From Paramecium sonneborni (lineage: Eukaryota; Ciliophora; Oligohymenophorea; Peniculida; Parameciidae), in contig CAJJDN010000144.1 in NCBI GenBank assembly GCA_905182985.1, positions 135,389 to 199,388 of the forward strand: 64,000 nt of DNA. Direction: 5' to 3'. The notes below the pieces were generated by a model. That model saw nothing but the letters and a program-made list of their open reading frames with translations, did no database searches and was not told the DNA's origin. Position numbers and translations under genes: made by a program. Of this stretch, positions 45,641-58,261 are shown piece by piece. Position 1 is the first letter of the stretch; the number at the start of each line of letters is the position of its first letter.

Positions 45641-46197
45641 TCATCTTTCCTTAATTAGTTATTCCAATTTACTTTAAAATGATTCTACTTTTTTTATTAA
45701 TAATTGAGGTAATGTAGTACATGGACCATTATTGTTTGCTTAATAATTCTTATAAAAATAGGTGTTGAACTCAAAAAAATTCTTCTTTGGATTTTAGTTT
45801 ATTACTATCTATTATTTATAAAATTAAAGTAGTTCTTAATCCTTAATCACACCACAATTATTGTTTATTTCAGGTAAAGCATTTTTTAATACATCATATG
45901 CTTTTGATATTTCTCGAAGATCTTTTTCACCATCTTTTGTTGCTTCTTTTCTAGGCAATCTTTACTATCTAATTTTTATCATTTCTTCAACTTTCTATTA
46001 TATAAAAATTAACTCAGTACTTAAGGGTCTTTTAGGTTCAAACCAATTCTTCTTGAAGAATACAATTCCTATTAATCAAATGATTGTTTATCCAATAAAG
46101 AGCTTTTCCTTGAAGTCTAACTTCTTGGAGTTAAAGGTGTATTTGCAACTAATGATCCTCTTTACATTTCCTTTTTTGGAGCAAGCATTTATTACAT
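45641..46197 (-). CDS. Charged coiled-coil protein
   Basis: 176 residues; one 26-nt intron, 45995-46020. The N-terminal 60 residues are Ser/Thr/Pro-rich and basic (RGSLVANTPLTPRSQTSRKS). After the intron comes KVEEMIKIRQQRLPRKEATK, KDGEKDLREISKAYDVLKNA, which is helical and recalls, weakly, a J-domain-like or adaptor helix pair but lacks an HPD motif. The C-terminus reads KKNFFEFNTYFYKNYQ and LPQLLIKKVESFQSKLEQLI. A second in-frame ATG at 46188 is equally possible as start. Family unknown. It converges on the twin-CX9C gene with about 100 bp between stops. Confidence 0.68.
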
Positions 46198-46403
46198 AAA
46201 ATTATAAATAAGATGAAAAAATCGTATAACTTCTTAAAATATGATTTTCATTAATTTCTTATGCAAAATAAAATTAAACTTTAAATCTCTCTAAAAATAA
46301 GAATTTTAAAAATATTTCAAATTTACTTAAAATTCCTTTACATTATCAAAATTCAAAATAACAAGTAAATTCTAAAATATTTAGAAAATCAAATTAATTA
46401 AAA

Positions 46404-49400
46404 TCACTTTTTTTCAATTACACTTTTGACATAATCTAAAAAGATGCTTTTGTTATTCTTTCTGTAGACAAATTCCAGAAATTCTTTTCCTTCTTTGAAA
46501 TTATTATTCAATAAACTATCAGTAATCTACTTCATTTATCTAAAATATAATTCTAGTTCCTTAATCGAAGGAAGTCCTTCCTAAAAATAATATTTTAATA
46601 ACTTACAATTAAATTTTCAGGTGGATGGCATTTAAAGAATTTAAGAATTTCAATTAAAATACCAAATACATGTAAATTTTCACTATTTTAAATTAATCTT
46701 TCAATACATTTTAAATTTAATCTTAACATCATTTTTTCATCTAAAAAATATCTCAAAATAAAAATACTCTTTGAAATTTCATTTGTAAAATCCATAGGTA
46801 AATGATCATTAAACACATGTATTAAACAAATTAAAACTTATTCAGTCTCTTTTGAGTGTAAAAGCACATCTAATATTTATTATAATGACTTAGTCAATTG
46901 ATTATCATCATAGCCTAATGAACTATTATAGATTTCTGATTAGGTTGCAGGCTATTTATATATAAATAATAAATTACAGTTGTACACAATCTTAAAACTA
47001 TGGCAATGATAACAGAGAAATTTTATTGATTAATATTTGTTAATAAAGTTTGATTAACTAAAGATAATTTAAGATCATTTATAAATGCTAATTTATCTTC
47101 TGCCATATCTAAATTTTCATATTAAAGAAGAAGAGTTGATGCTACATCAAAATATAATGATGTTGATGTCAATAAAATTTCTTGCATTTACTTAATACAT
47201 TCATTTCTTTTTAAATTTCTAGCCTAATCAAACAATGATGTTGTTTCAATAGGAGCTAGAACATCTCCAAGAAGACTTTTTTCATTAAAATTGCCATGTT
47301 AAGATTCGTTTTAAACCTCTTCATATATTTTCTCAATTTTCTATTTCATAGGATCCTTTTATGGTGGTTATTGATATGATTCTTAAACTTATTTATGGCT
47401 ATCTCTTTTGTGTTATCTATAAGTTTCATTTTGTAATTTAATCATGTCTAATTCTTTTAATCTTTGTGTATCATTTGAATAAAGATTCTTAGCTAAATCC
47501 TAAATAACAGTATCATGCATTTAATTACTAATTTAACTTATTTATTATAAAGGACTAATAAACTATTAAATGTTTAAAATATCTGTCTATTGTTATTAAC
47601 TATCTTCAGTAAATCTTAGAGTTTATTAAGAATGAAAATTCTTAGTAGTACTTTCTAATAATTCAAAATCTTCCTTGTTAATGTGAATGAAATTTTCTTA
47701 TTAACTACTATTTACTTATTCTCTAACTGTTTCTTCTCTTTTAGATGCACATTCATCAATTTCTTAAAGATCTACAATCAAAATATCATTTTATTATTAT
47801 TTATAGAGTTTTTAGAAGTCAATTTAAGGTTTTTGATATTTTTATTATTATAATTGTTACCAATTTAAATAGGTGTCATATAATTTTTTGTAATTTATTA
47901 ATTCGGTTTCTACAATTTAATTAAAATTATTGGTTTACTATTGATATTTATTTAATAAATCATTTGCTAATTAATAAAAAATATTCTAAGTTAACATATA
48001 TGTCAAAGTAGTGATAAAATATTATATGTTTACCAATAAATCATTTTCAAATATTTTTTGAAAAAGAAAATTAAATCCTGTATGTATTAAATTAATCAAA
48101 ACTTTTTCATTTTCTGACTTCTAATATAATATATTAAAAGCTTATCTATACTAATATGCCATAACACTTTTATCTAATTAAAGAAAAGTGCTTAAAAAAA
48201 CTTCAAAATTTTCTGAATATTCTGTTTTTGGACATATATAAGCAAAAATGAGATAAATCAGACATTATTGACTATTTGGAAAAATATGTTTAAGCAAATA
48301 AAAAACTTAGAATACTTAATTTTAAATTTGAATGTTGAAATTTTAACATACAATCTCTAAAATTCTTGTAAAATCTTCAAATTTAGAGCTTTCATATTAT
48401 TATCTATATGGTGAACTTATAATCATATTATCTCTGCCAATTCCTCTTCTCCAATGTTTACCTGGTGAAGAGGAATTTGGGCTTAGAAATACTGTATGTT
48501 AGGATTAATTACAAAGTTAATAGGCTCGATATCGATTCAAATAATGGATAAATTTTTCTAATCCTTACAGTGTAAATTAAGTAGAAACCTAATGTTCAAT
48601 TTATTGTAATGATTCAAAATTTTCATTTTCTTCTGAATCTGAAAACTCCAATTTACTCTAAGTTTTGTTTGGGGTTTCATAAGGAGAAAATCGAGATTAA
48701 GAACCAAAAGATTTAGATTTTGATTTTCTTTACGATTAATTTAATAAATCTTAATATTAATCCAATTATTCCACTTATTAATTTATCATACGACTTTTTA
48801 AAGCACTTAGTAAGGATCTTACATCTAATTAACTTTATGGAAACATTTTAAAAGTAGTTTCAAAAGTTTTTTAAGAAGTTCTTATAAATGTAGGATCCAA
48901 TTATTATTAAGTTGCAGCATTAATTTTTTATGTTATCCAATTAATGAATGCTTGAAAAATTTTGATATTACTGTTTGTTTATTTTTATAGATATTTATTA
49001 GTTATTCTATAACCAATTTTAATCATGTTTTCTAATGAATTGCATATATACAAACTCTCTAAAAGGGCTAAGAGTTTTTAAATATCCAATTGATTTAATT
49101 AGATCAAACATATTTTATATTCTTAATAAAGCATTTCTTGATCCAATGTAACTTGTATTTTATTCATTTTAATTAATAATGAAATAATGAAATCATACAA
49201 TTTATCAGCAATTGTTTTTTTTTATACTTAAACTTTTTTACAAAAATGAAGTAATTCCAGTATTATGTTGTTAGTCATTTATTATAAGAAATCATTACTA
49301 GTAATATTCTTATCTGAATAATGATTTTTAAATTAATTTAAAATTTCTTCAATTTTATTTTATATTTATTAATCTTAATTATTTTAAGATAGTTTTCTTA

Positions 49401-51289
49401 ACTAAATGAGATCACTGCTAAATTTATTCATAAATTCTATTTATTCTTTATTTAATTAAGAAGTAGGTAATTCTATACTTTACCTATTTTTATTAGCTTA
49501 ATTAAAATTTTACATATCTTCTCCAATTTAAGCAAATTCACATAAATCTTCATCAGTTTAATATCTACTCTTTACAGAATTAGTTTATTATTTTCTAGGT
49601 TATTTTTCTGTGATTCTAGATTCTTAAAAATCAAATTATGGATTAACAATAGCAATTTAAGATTCAATAACAGTAACTTAAAGATTTTGTTCATCAAATT
49701 GCATGGAATTGATTAAATCTAATAAGACTTTTTTATAATTCAAATTATTTTCTTTTTTTAAGATGGACTATACTTTTTTGTATAATACAAGGAGGGATTT
49801 GGATATTTTTTCAGAATTAGATTAAGCGAATTTTTTGAGTACTTCAGAGTCAGAAGATTCATAAGAACCAGTTTAAACAGCTAAAGCTAATGCTAACCAA
49901 CCATCTTTAAACCATCTTGCACAAGCTATTTTTAATCCAATATTTTTAGATGATTCTAATTAATTAATCATTAATTCCATAAATTAATCACATGATATAT
50001 TCTCATATATTAAAATATCTTCTAAAAGATTAAATACAGCAGATTATAAGGGTTTAGATAAAGAACCTTTTAATTTATCTAAAATTAAAATAAAGAAATG
50101 TTTAGCCACAGGTTAAGGAATTCCTCTTCTTAATAATCTAACCAATCCTTTTACACATCTCATACCTTAACTATATATTAAATAATTGCTTTCTTCAAGC
50201 AAAGTTATGATAATTGCATAAATACTACCATAATCTTTTGAATTATCAATGTCTCCATCATACTTCTCTAAATTCTTAGCAAATTATTCTGTTATATTCT
50301 TCTTTTCATTATGTTTATAATAAGGCATTTCAAAGAATTTATCTGGTAATAATGTATGTAAATCAATTATTTAAATAATAGGTTGTATAGATTATATTTC
50401 TATTTTCTAAGTTCTTTTTGTAATTTTACTACACAATTATTCCAATTCTTTAATTTAAATTTATCTCAATCGTTTATCTAAATAAGTTTTTTTGACCTAT
50501 TCAAAATTCTCTGAGATCATTTAAAAGAGTTTACAAAATATATTTATAGACTTCTATCTTATTACTTTATTAGTATGTTAAACTAGTGAAACACATAACT
50601 CAATGAAATCTCTAATTTGATCTCTAAAATTAATTTTATATTATATTATACTTAAAAAGATGGTTGGGGAATAATTCAAGTAATTTTTCAATAAAAGTTA
50701 AGCATAGTGTCATAATCTTAGGATGTTTAGCTTCTATTTTTCTTTAAATTTCTGATAGGATAAAAGCTGTGTCTTATGCTGTTTTACAACATTATAATAG
50801 TATTTCAATAACAAGATCTTGGATTTGTGATTTTACAAATGAACCTCTTTCAATAAGATCGCCAATAAAGTATGGTAAAATATGATAATTCATTTATTGA
50901 CTTTTAACGAAAACTTAAATAAATTTAAGGCCTTCTGTCATTGCAAATTAATTGCTATCATTAATAATATTTTTAAGCCAAGCGGATTAAAATTCATAAA
51001 CAGTTTAGTTTTTTTAATATTCATCTGTTAAATTCATTAAAACTAATCTTCTTATCTACCATTTATGATGAGTAATCTTTTCAAATAATGTAAGATTGCT
51101 ATCTAAAACAGACTCATCAATTTTCGATGTCTCTGCAACATCATTTAATATTTCTATGGCTTCTCTTTAAAATGTCTATTGGCTCTAATTAACTTCACTC
51201 ATTATATTCTCTTTATCCGAATAAGGTGATCTCTGATATCGAATTTTATCTTAGTAATAAGACTGATTTCTAATCGGTGAGTTGTTCAT
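46404..51289 (-). CDS. Large TOG/HEAT-repeat microtubule-associated protein (XMAP215/CLASP-like)
   Basis: 1,601 residues in four exons; introns 50624-50651 (28 nt), 46952-46977 (26 nt) and 46581-46606 (26 nt); the exon total divides by three. The N-terminal 250 residues carry TOG/HEAT-type repeats: LTLFEKITHHKWQIRRLVLM, AMTEGLKFIQVFVKSQQMN, KSQIQDLVIEILLQCCKTAQ, KHPKIMTLCLTFIEKLLELF. A second array follows (RDFIELCVSLVQHTNKVIRQ, QGMRCVKGLVRLLRRGIPQP, LESSKNIGLKIACARWFKDG). XMAP215/CLASP proteins bind tubulin through such arrays and promote microtubule growth. The middle and C-terminal parts are Ser/Gln-rich linkers with further HEAT-like helices. The start is MNNSPIRNQSYYQDKIRYQR; an in-frame ATG 87 nt downstream is an alternative. 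Which subfamily is uncertain. Confidence 0.82.
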
Positions 51290-51932
51290 ATATAAATTTG
51301 AATTCAAATTATTATACTATAAATTAATTTTATAAGGCAATATTTTTAAAGAAATTTATTAATTCAAAAATATTTCAATGTTATCTTATATCTATAGACT
51401 TGATAAACAATATTATAAGATCATAGTAAAACTTTCTTTAAACCTTAAATTTTATCAATTCAATTTTTTATTTAAATTTCTTAACACTTAAAAAAAAGTA
51501 TGACTATAATAAACATAAAGACTTTCTATGAAATAACAAATAATTTTGTAGTGTTAGCAAATATTAACTGATTAAACAACTCCAAGTTATTTTTTCAAAT
51601 AAGATAATTCAGCAGTCAAATTAGTATTTATTGAATTTTTTATTTTTATTTCTTTTATTTTAATAACATTCTCTCAATGGTTGAGTATGATATTAAATAC
51701 TAAAAGTAATTTAGTTATTATTGTTTTTAATAGTAGGAGATTGTTAAGGATATCCACAAGTTTTTGATAGTAGATTGTTATTGTTGAATAATTTATAAAG
51801 TATTAAAAATAATTAATACGTCTTAGAATCATATTCCGTAGTATATATTATCAATTAATTTTATGGTGGATTGTGATTGAATATTTTAATTCTTAGACGT
51901 CATTATATAATAAATAGGTATTATATATAATA
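51290..51932. other. Divergent intergenic region
   Basis: About 640 bp between the TOG gene and the bZIP gene, which diverge here, so both promoters lie inside. Near the bZIP start it holds an ACGTCT-like and a GACGTCA-like element (51820-51826 and 51896-51902). Confidence 0.5.
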
Positions 51933-53347
51933 ATGAATTCTAATCATAAGGTTGATTGTGAATATCCTGAACATTATATGCTTGATATCGAGGAGGTAAT
52001 TATTAATATTATAATTCAGAAGAAACCAGCATAGTAATAGAATTTAATAAGTTTGATGCCATATGGAGTAATCTCTAATATTGAGAACTAAGTAAAAAGA
52101 GTTAGAAGTTCGGCTGAAATCAAATAAGAGGATAGACAAATGATAAAGAATGATTCATAAGCATCTTTAAAAGATGATGTTTTATGTTTATAGAATATAA
52201 AAGGAAATGTGAAGAATGCTTATATAAAGAAGATAAGTTCACTTCTTAATGTAAGTATGGAGGATGATAAAGAAAAACTACTTCCATCAAAAAGAGTAAA
52301 AGAAAACGTCTCTTCTAATTCATCTAAATAGTTAGATAATGATGATTTGAAGATGTAAAAGAATAGAGAAAGTGCTAGAAATTCAAGATAAAGAAAGAAA
52401 TTATATATTGGTTTATTAGAAAAGAAAGTTGAAGATTTGAATGGATAAATAGAAGGACTCAGATAATAGACTGAAATTACATTTAAGCATATTCATAATA
52501 TAATTGAACATAATGCATGTTTTAAAGGGATGATTATTGAACAAGCACAAATTTTTGATTAATTATAAAGTAAAGATCCAGAAACAAATGAGGGATAAGA
52601 GATGTAAGCTTTGTTGACGGATTCATACAAATTGAAATTTAGTGCCACAGGTTCAAAAAGAAAGCAATATATTAGATATTGCTTTTAGAATATAGCCAGA
52701 ATATTAATGGATGGTAATTATGGTACTCTACTTTTTGGAAGTAATTGTCTATCTAAAAATTGTATAATTTTTAAAAGATTAATTCAGTTCAACTCCTAGA
52801 AGATGAAGAATTGCATGAGTATATAAAGCAATTCAAAGAAATCACAGGATGTAGCGAAGAGAAATTGTAGAACACAATTACCCATATTGTGAGAAGGATT
52901 TTAGAACATAAGCGATCATTCTCTTAGTATTATAAATTAAATATTTTTAGTTTAATTAAGTAAATGAAATGTAAATCTAAGGATCTAAGAATTTGTTAAT
53001 AACAATTAGATGATCAAATAGATGAAATGACAACTTAAATGACTCCTTAATAATTTACATCACTCCTTATTAATCTTAATAAAGTATTATAATATATAAA
53101 TTTTATTTTAGGATGATATAAGAGTAAAAGAAAATTATCCTATGGTTAAAACAGATATTTCAGCCTAATAGTAATAACAACAATAGTAATAGCAATAACT
53201 TTTGAACCAATATAAGTTTTTGCCTTAAATATCTCTTGAGTTATTACTTAATAATAAGAATACACCATTCTTAATTCCTAATAATCTAATGATTGACCCA
53301 CTTTAATTTAATGAATTAATTTAAAAGAAGTTTTGTAAATAAGCATG

Positions 53348-53348
<1 letters not shown>
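51933..53348 (+). CDS. bZIP transcription factor
   Basis: 445 residues; introns 51996-52019 (24 nt), 52762-52787 (26 nt) and 53084-53111 (28 nt). The basic region KNRESARNSRQRKKLYI (about residues 136-152) has the N-x2-S/A-A-x2-S/C-R signature of bZIP DNA-binding helices (N-R-E-S-A-R-N-S-R). The following leucine zipper runs through LLEKKVEDLNGQIEGLRQQT with heptad Leu/Ile/Val positions. The middle is Ser/Lys-rich; the C-terminal half is Gln-rich with a poly-Gln run just after the third intron (TAA/TAG/CAA mixed). It ends FNELIQKKFCKQA, and an (ATT)n microsatellite follows directly. Binds DNA as a dimer, probably at ACGT-core sites (family knowledge). Confidence 0.93.

Positions 53349-53349
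<1 letters not shown>

Positions 53350-53436
<87 letters not shown>
53350..53436 (+). repeat. (ATT)n microsatellite in the bZIP 3' region
   Basis: About 29 perfect ATT units starting 2 bp after the bZIP TGA. Non-coding as annotated. Confidence 0.95.
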
Positions 53437-53549
53437 GAATATATAATTTAAATAATATTCAGTTTTAATCAGTTTTCAGTTTAATTTTTCAATTTATAAG
53501 AACAAAGAATTAGAAGAATTTTTGAATAAATTTTAATTTTATAAACTTA

Positions 53550-55504
53550 ATGAAAATAACTAAAGTATACCCAGAAAGTACATTTGGTATTTAACTTATT
53601 AATTCCAATAACCATGTTTAAACATCTAAATCATTAAAATCTTCTAATATAGTAGATTTATAATTTGAGAATATTGAATATTCTGTAAAAGTATTTGATG
53701 CAAAAAACAATAAAAAAGGTATATAGTATAGTTAAATTTAAAGAAAACAAAAAGATATTGAAAGGATTAAGTGGTTTATGTCCAGGAGGATAGGTGACAG
53801 CAATTTTAGGAAGTTCTGGTGCTGGGAAAACAACTTTATTGAATATTCTAGCTTGTAGAGTACCTTAGAATAATGAATCATAATTAAGAGGAAAGGTATT
53901 AGCAAATCATTAAGAATATAATTATGAAAAATTCTGTTAATTTGCATCTTATATAATGCAAAATGATATATTAATGGAAACAATGACACCAAAAGAAGCA
54001 TTTGCATTTGCAGCTAGTATGAAATTTTAAGATGCTACGATTTAAATGTAGAGAGTCACAGATACTATAAAAAGTATGAAATTAGAGAAATGTTAAAATG
54101 CATTGATTGGAGGAATAACCTTTAAAGGTATCTCAGGAGGTGAAAGAAAAAGAACATCAATAGGTTATGAATTAGTATCAAATCCAGCATGTATTTTATT
54201 AGATGAACCTACTTCTGGATTAGATTCTTTTACAGCATTTGCAATAATGTATCTAAAATTTATATTCAAGAAATGAATTAAAGTAATTAGCAACTTAGTA
54301 AGATCGTACTGTCATATTTACTATACATTCACCTAGCACTGATATATTCTAATTATTTGATAGAATAATGTTATTGGTTGGAGGAAAATTTATATATTAG
54401 GGATAAAAAAACAATGTAATTTTATTCTAATTTTAATAGATTATTGATCATTTTTAAAATATGGGATTTAGTTGTCCTCAATCTTCTAATCCAATGGATT
54501 ATTATTTAAGTTTAATGTAGGTAGATAATCAAGAGAATTAAAAACATTTTAATAAAATGTTCTAATATTATGATCAATATTGTTAACCAAATGTTTTATA
54601 GCAAATTAATAGTTCTGATAATTTATAATTACCTTTAAAAGTCAGAGAAATATCTTAAATACAATAAATCAAATTTATAGCAAATAGAAATTTAATAGCT
54701 TTTACAAGAGATTCTTTATAATTTTATATCAGAATATTTTAAACTATTGTATAAGGTTTATTATTAGGAGGAGTATTTTGGAAAGTGGCAGATAATTAAG
54801 GATCTGTTTCAGATTTAATGGGAATATCTGGATGTATTTTATTATAATAATTTAAGCACTTTTCTTTTGTGTATTTAATTTAGTTATTTCAGCAGTTTTG
54901 GCAATTATTTTAACATTTCCGATTGAAAGAGAAGTCTTTTTAAGAGAAGAAAGTTCAAAACTATATTCAATATCAGCATATTTTATTGCTAAACAAATAC
55001 TTGAAATACCTTTGTGTATAGTACTACCAATATTATAAGAACTTATATCATATTGGATGTGTGGCTATCATAATACTACTGAAGCTGTTATTATGCATAT
55101 GTTTGTATCTGTGCTAATATATAATTGGGCCAGTGGCTTAGGTATAATTTAAATCTTATTATTAAGGAATGTTGATTGGTTGTATATTTAGTGATCTTAA
55201 AGCCATTCTCGGAATTGCTCCTTATACTTTATTACCATATGTTTTATTCTCGGGATTCTTTGCTAATCCTAAATTCTTCTATTCATGGACTACATGGATA
55301 TAATATACAAGTCCTATTACATATTCTTTTGAAGTTCTATCAAGAATAGAATATAAAGATTAATTGTATCAAGTTGATCCCATTCAACTCTATGATTTTA
55401 AGTTTGGAACTTGGACTTGCATTTATGTTTTAATAGGATTTATATTCCTATTTAGAATCTTTGCATTCTTGGCTTTGTACATTTTAAAATCTAAATTATA
55501 ATGA
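53550..55504 (+). CDS. ABCG-type half-transporter
   Basis: 611 residues in six exons; introns 53719-53743, 54249-54270, 54416-54439, 54834-54856 and 55142-55166 (22-25 nt). Four of the five end in AAG. Nucleotide-binding domain first: Walker [17 protein letters not shown] near residue 77, signature [15 protein letters not shown], Walker [15 protein letters not shown], and the H-loop HSPS. Then six predicted membrane segments (for example [79 protein letters not shown]). NBD-before-TMD order defines ABCG (White/PDR half) transporters, which export lipids or xenobiotics as dimers. Substrate unknown. Confidence 0.95.
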
Positions 55505-55962
55505 ATATTTCTAATTTAAATAGTTTTATACAATTATATTTATTATAAAAAAGTTATTATAAACAATATTCTCTTACATCTTTTTGAAATCAATTACTCG
55601 AATTCTATTCACTCAGCCATTGTTTAAAATGTACTATATTATTATGGGGAAATAAGATCTCATCCAAATTTTATATATGTAAATATTCTAAATGATGGAC
55701 CAAAATAAAATAATCATTTTAATATTATTTTAGTTTCTGAACAATTTTCAAGAATTTCTTTTCTAATATTTATTGTCTAAATATGAAATCTTATTAAAAT
55801 ATGAATGTAAATTTTTTGATCATTTTATTAAAAATGATTTCATTATAATAATAATCATAATAAATAATTATAAGAGCAAATAAAATATGAATTGTTTTAA
55901 ACTATTCAGTAAATAAAAGATGATCTTCGAAAACAAAGACCTAAAATGCATAATAAATTCAG

Positions 55963-57191
55963 ATGATAATTAATTTAAAGCAATTAAATAGATTGATATT
56001 TTATGTGTGCTTTATAAACTATATTTATAATCATAAATAAGAATATATATATATTGTTTCCATATATAGTATTGCAATCACAATTATGAATTTAATTTTA
56101 TAAGTAATGAAAATATTCTTAATTGGTTCATCATTATTTATCATGTAGAGATAGTTAAGAAACAAACAAGTAGGTATAGTCACAAAAGTTGCTATAGCTG
56201 TGCATACTATCTTATTATTTTTATTAGTAGTGTCAGTATGTTTGAAATTAAGTCAAGAATTTTTAATTTCAATATTAGTGGCACAAGGTTTATGGTAATA
56301 GCTTATAATCGAGACTCTTCATTTAAGATTGAATAGATTTAATTATTTAGAAGAGTAAGAATAAATTAGAAAGAGATTTGGACTTACAACTTAAAAAAAC
56401 AAAGAATCCTCTTTGTGGTAGCATTTTCAATATTCTCTAGGTATTATAGAAGAAAACTTTTATTACCATCAGCTGTTTTGACTCTTTTTTTCTTTACAGA
56501 TTAATCATTAGAAGATTTGTAATATTGTTTTATTTCTGTGCATGGACTTCTATAAATTTATCAAGGTTCTAATATTCTAGTAATTGGAATTAAATAACAT
56601 ATTGAAAAGAATAAAGATTATTATAATGATTTAGAAAGTGAAGGACTTATAATGAAAAGGAATATGATGTTAAAAAGATCAGAAGTAAGAGCATAAAAGT
56701 GGAAGACATTAATAAATCTGCTTAAGAAGTTTTATATTGCAATAATTACAATATATTTCTTTTTTAGTATCTTTTATGAATTCTATGCCATCTTTTTAAA
56801 ATTACCACCTTTTGATTTACTTTCATTTGCCTATAATCATTATCAAATTCAAGTTTCAATATATGCATTAGTAATATGTTAATTATAAATACTTTTTTTA
56901 ATACTTTATATTGGCAATACAATCATTTAAAAGAAAGTTAATAGAGTTAAACGACTCTATGAACATGTAATGAAGGAATAAGAAAAGTTGTAAGTAGAAG
57001 GAGGAAAATATTTAAGTGTTATGATCTACTTATCACTTACTATTATTATATTTTTATACTATAATAGTATGTCAGGAAGCATTGTAACTAAATTAATGAA
57101 TATGAGAATAAATTAGTTTGGATTGATTGCAATATTAATCAACGCGTTTAGAAATTATATTGAAAGAATTCATAAATCATATTAATATTGA
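55963..57191 (+). CDS. Multi-pass membrane protein of unknown family
   Basis: 398 residues; one 32-nt intron, 56441-56472, links HFQYSL to AVLTLFFFTDQ. Probable membrane segments: IVSIYSIAITIMNLILQV, VAIAVHTILLFLLVVSVCL, FYIAIITIYFFFSIFYEFYA, YALVICQLQILFLILYIGNT and VMIYLSLTIIIFLYYN. Between the second and third is a long soluble stretch with HGLLQIYQGSNILVIGIKQ and a basic Lys-rich segment. No signature motif was recognised. An overlapping frame starting at ATG 55887 is also open but much less hydrophobic and was rejected. It converges on the minus-strand gene 57177-58932 and overlaps it by 15 bp. Confidence 0.68.
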
Positions 57192-58197
57192 ATTTACTAT
57201 CATGTAATCTAATAATAACGTCGGACATTATCTTTATAAATTCTAAAATTCTACATAATATTCCATTCCATTATCATATAGACATTTAAATAGTAATTTC
57301 CCTATCAATAAGTAATGCTATTCTATTATTTCTATATTTATTTTTTTTAATTTGACTTCATTTAAATCCATATCATATTAAAAAATTTCAAAATTCATCA
57401 CATCATTTTCATTATATTAAACTTCAATATCTTTTAATTTTGGAATTATTGGTACACTACATCTACTAGTCTTATTTAATGCCATCTTCTCCAATTATAA
57501 CTTTTATATTTCTTCTTAAATTTATTAACTAGTTTTTACACTTTCAGTCATTTTAGGTTATTTGAATAATAACTACTTTAAAGTAAAGTTACTATATTAA
57601 TCAACTTATTTTCCTTTTTATTCTTCTATAATTTCTAAAATAAATTATTTCTCTGTCTTATATTAAATTTCAGAATTCTCTGAAATTATATTTTAAATTT
57701 TTTTTGGATTAAGAACAGATTTTACGACCCTCATTTGCGAAAATGAATTTTTTTTATTGGTAAGGGTTATGTTATCCTATATGCAGCTTTTTTGTGCTTT
57801 TTCTATTACTTTTAATTCTTCACTTTATTTTTATTGTTATTCATCAAATTCAACTAAAATTAAATCTATTTCAAAAGATTCTTCACAAGGATGACTGATT
57901 GTATCTTGAACATTTAGATTCTCAGAGTTTTTTAATTTTGTTTAAAATGTTCTTAAATCAAATTCACTTGCATTTTTTAAAACTTTTTTATTATTTTACA
58001 TCTATTATCTTATCAAGTTTTCAGGTTAATTTTATGATTTGATATTAATCGATGCTGAATTATCAGGTTAATTAAGAATTATTTAACATTCCTAGATATG
58101 TTAATTATAATTTTTTTCTCTTGATGATTCCTATATTGATAATTATGATTTTTATTATCGCTATTTTTATTGTTATTTTTCTAATTATTATTATTAA

Positions 58198-58261
<64 letters not shown>

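Noticed and set aside
55887..56470. Alternative frame starting MNCFKLFSKQKM for the multi-TM gene
   Set aside because: Less hydrophobic and needs no intron, but the frame from 55963 gives clear membrane segments and joins by a 32-nt intron to the same downstream frame.
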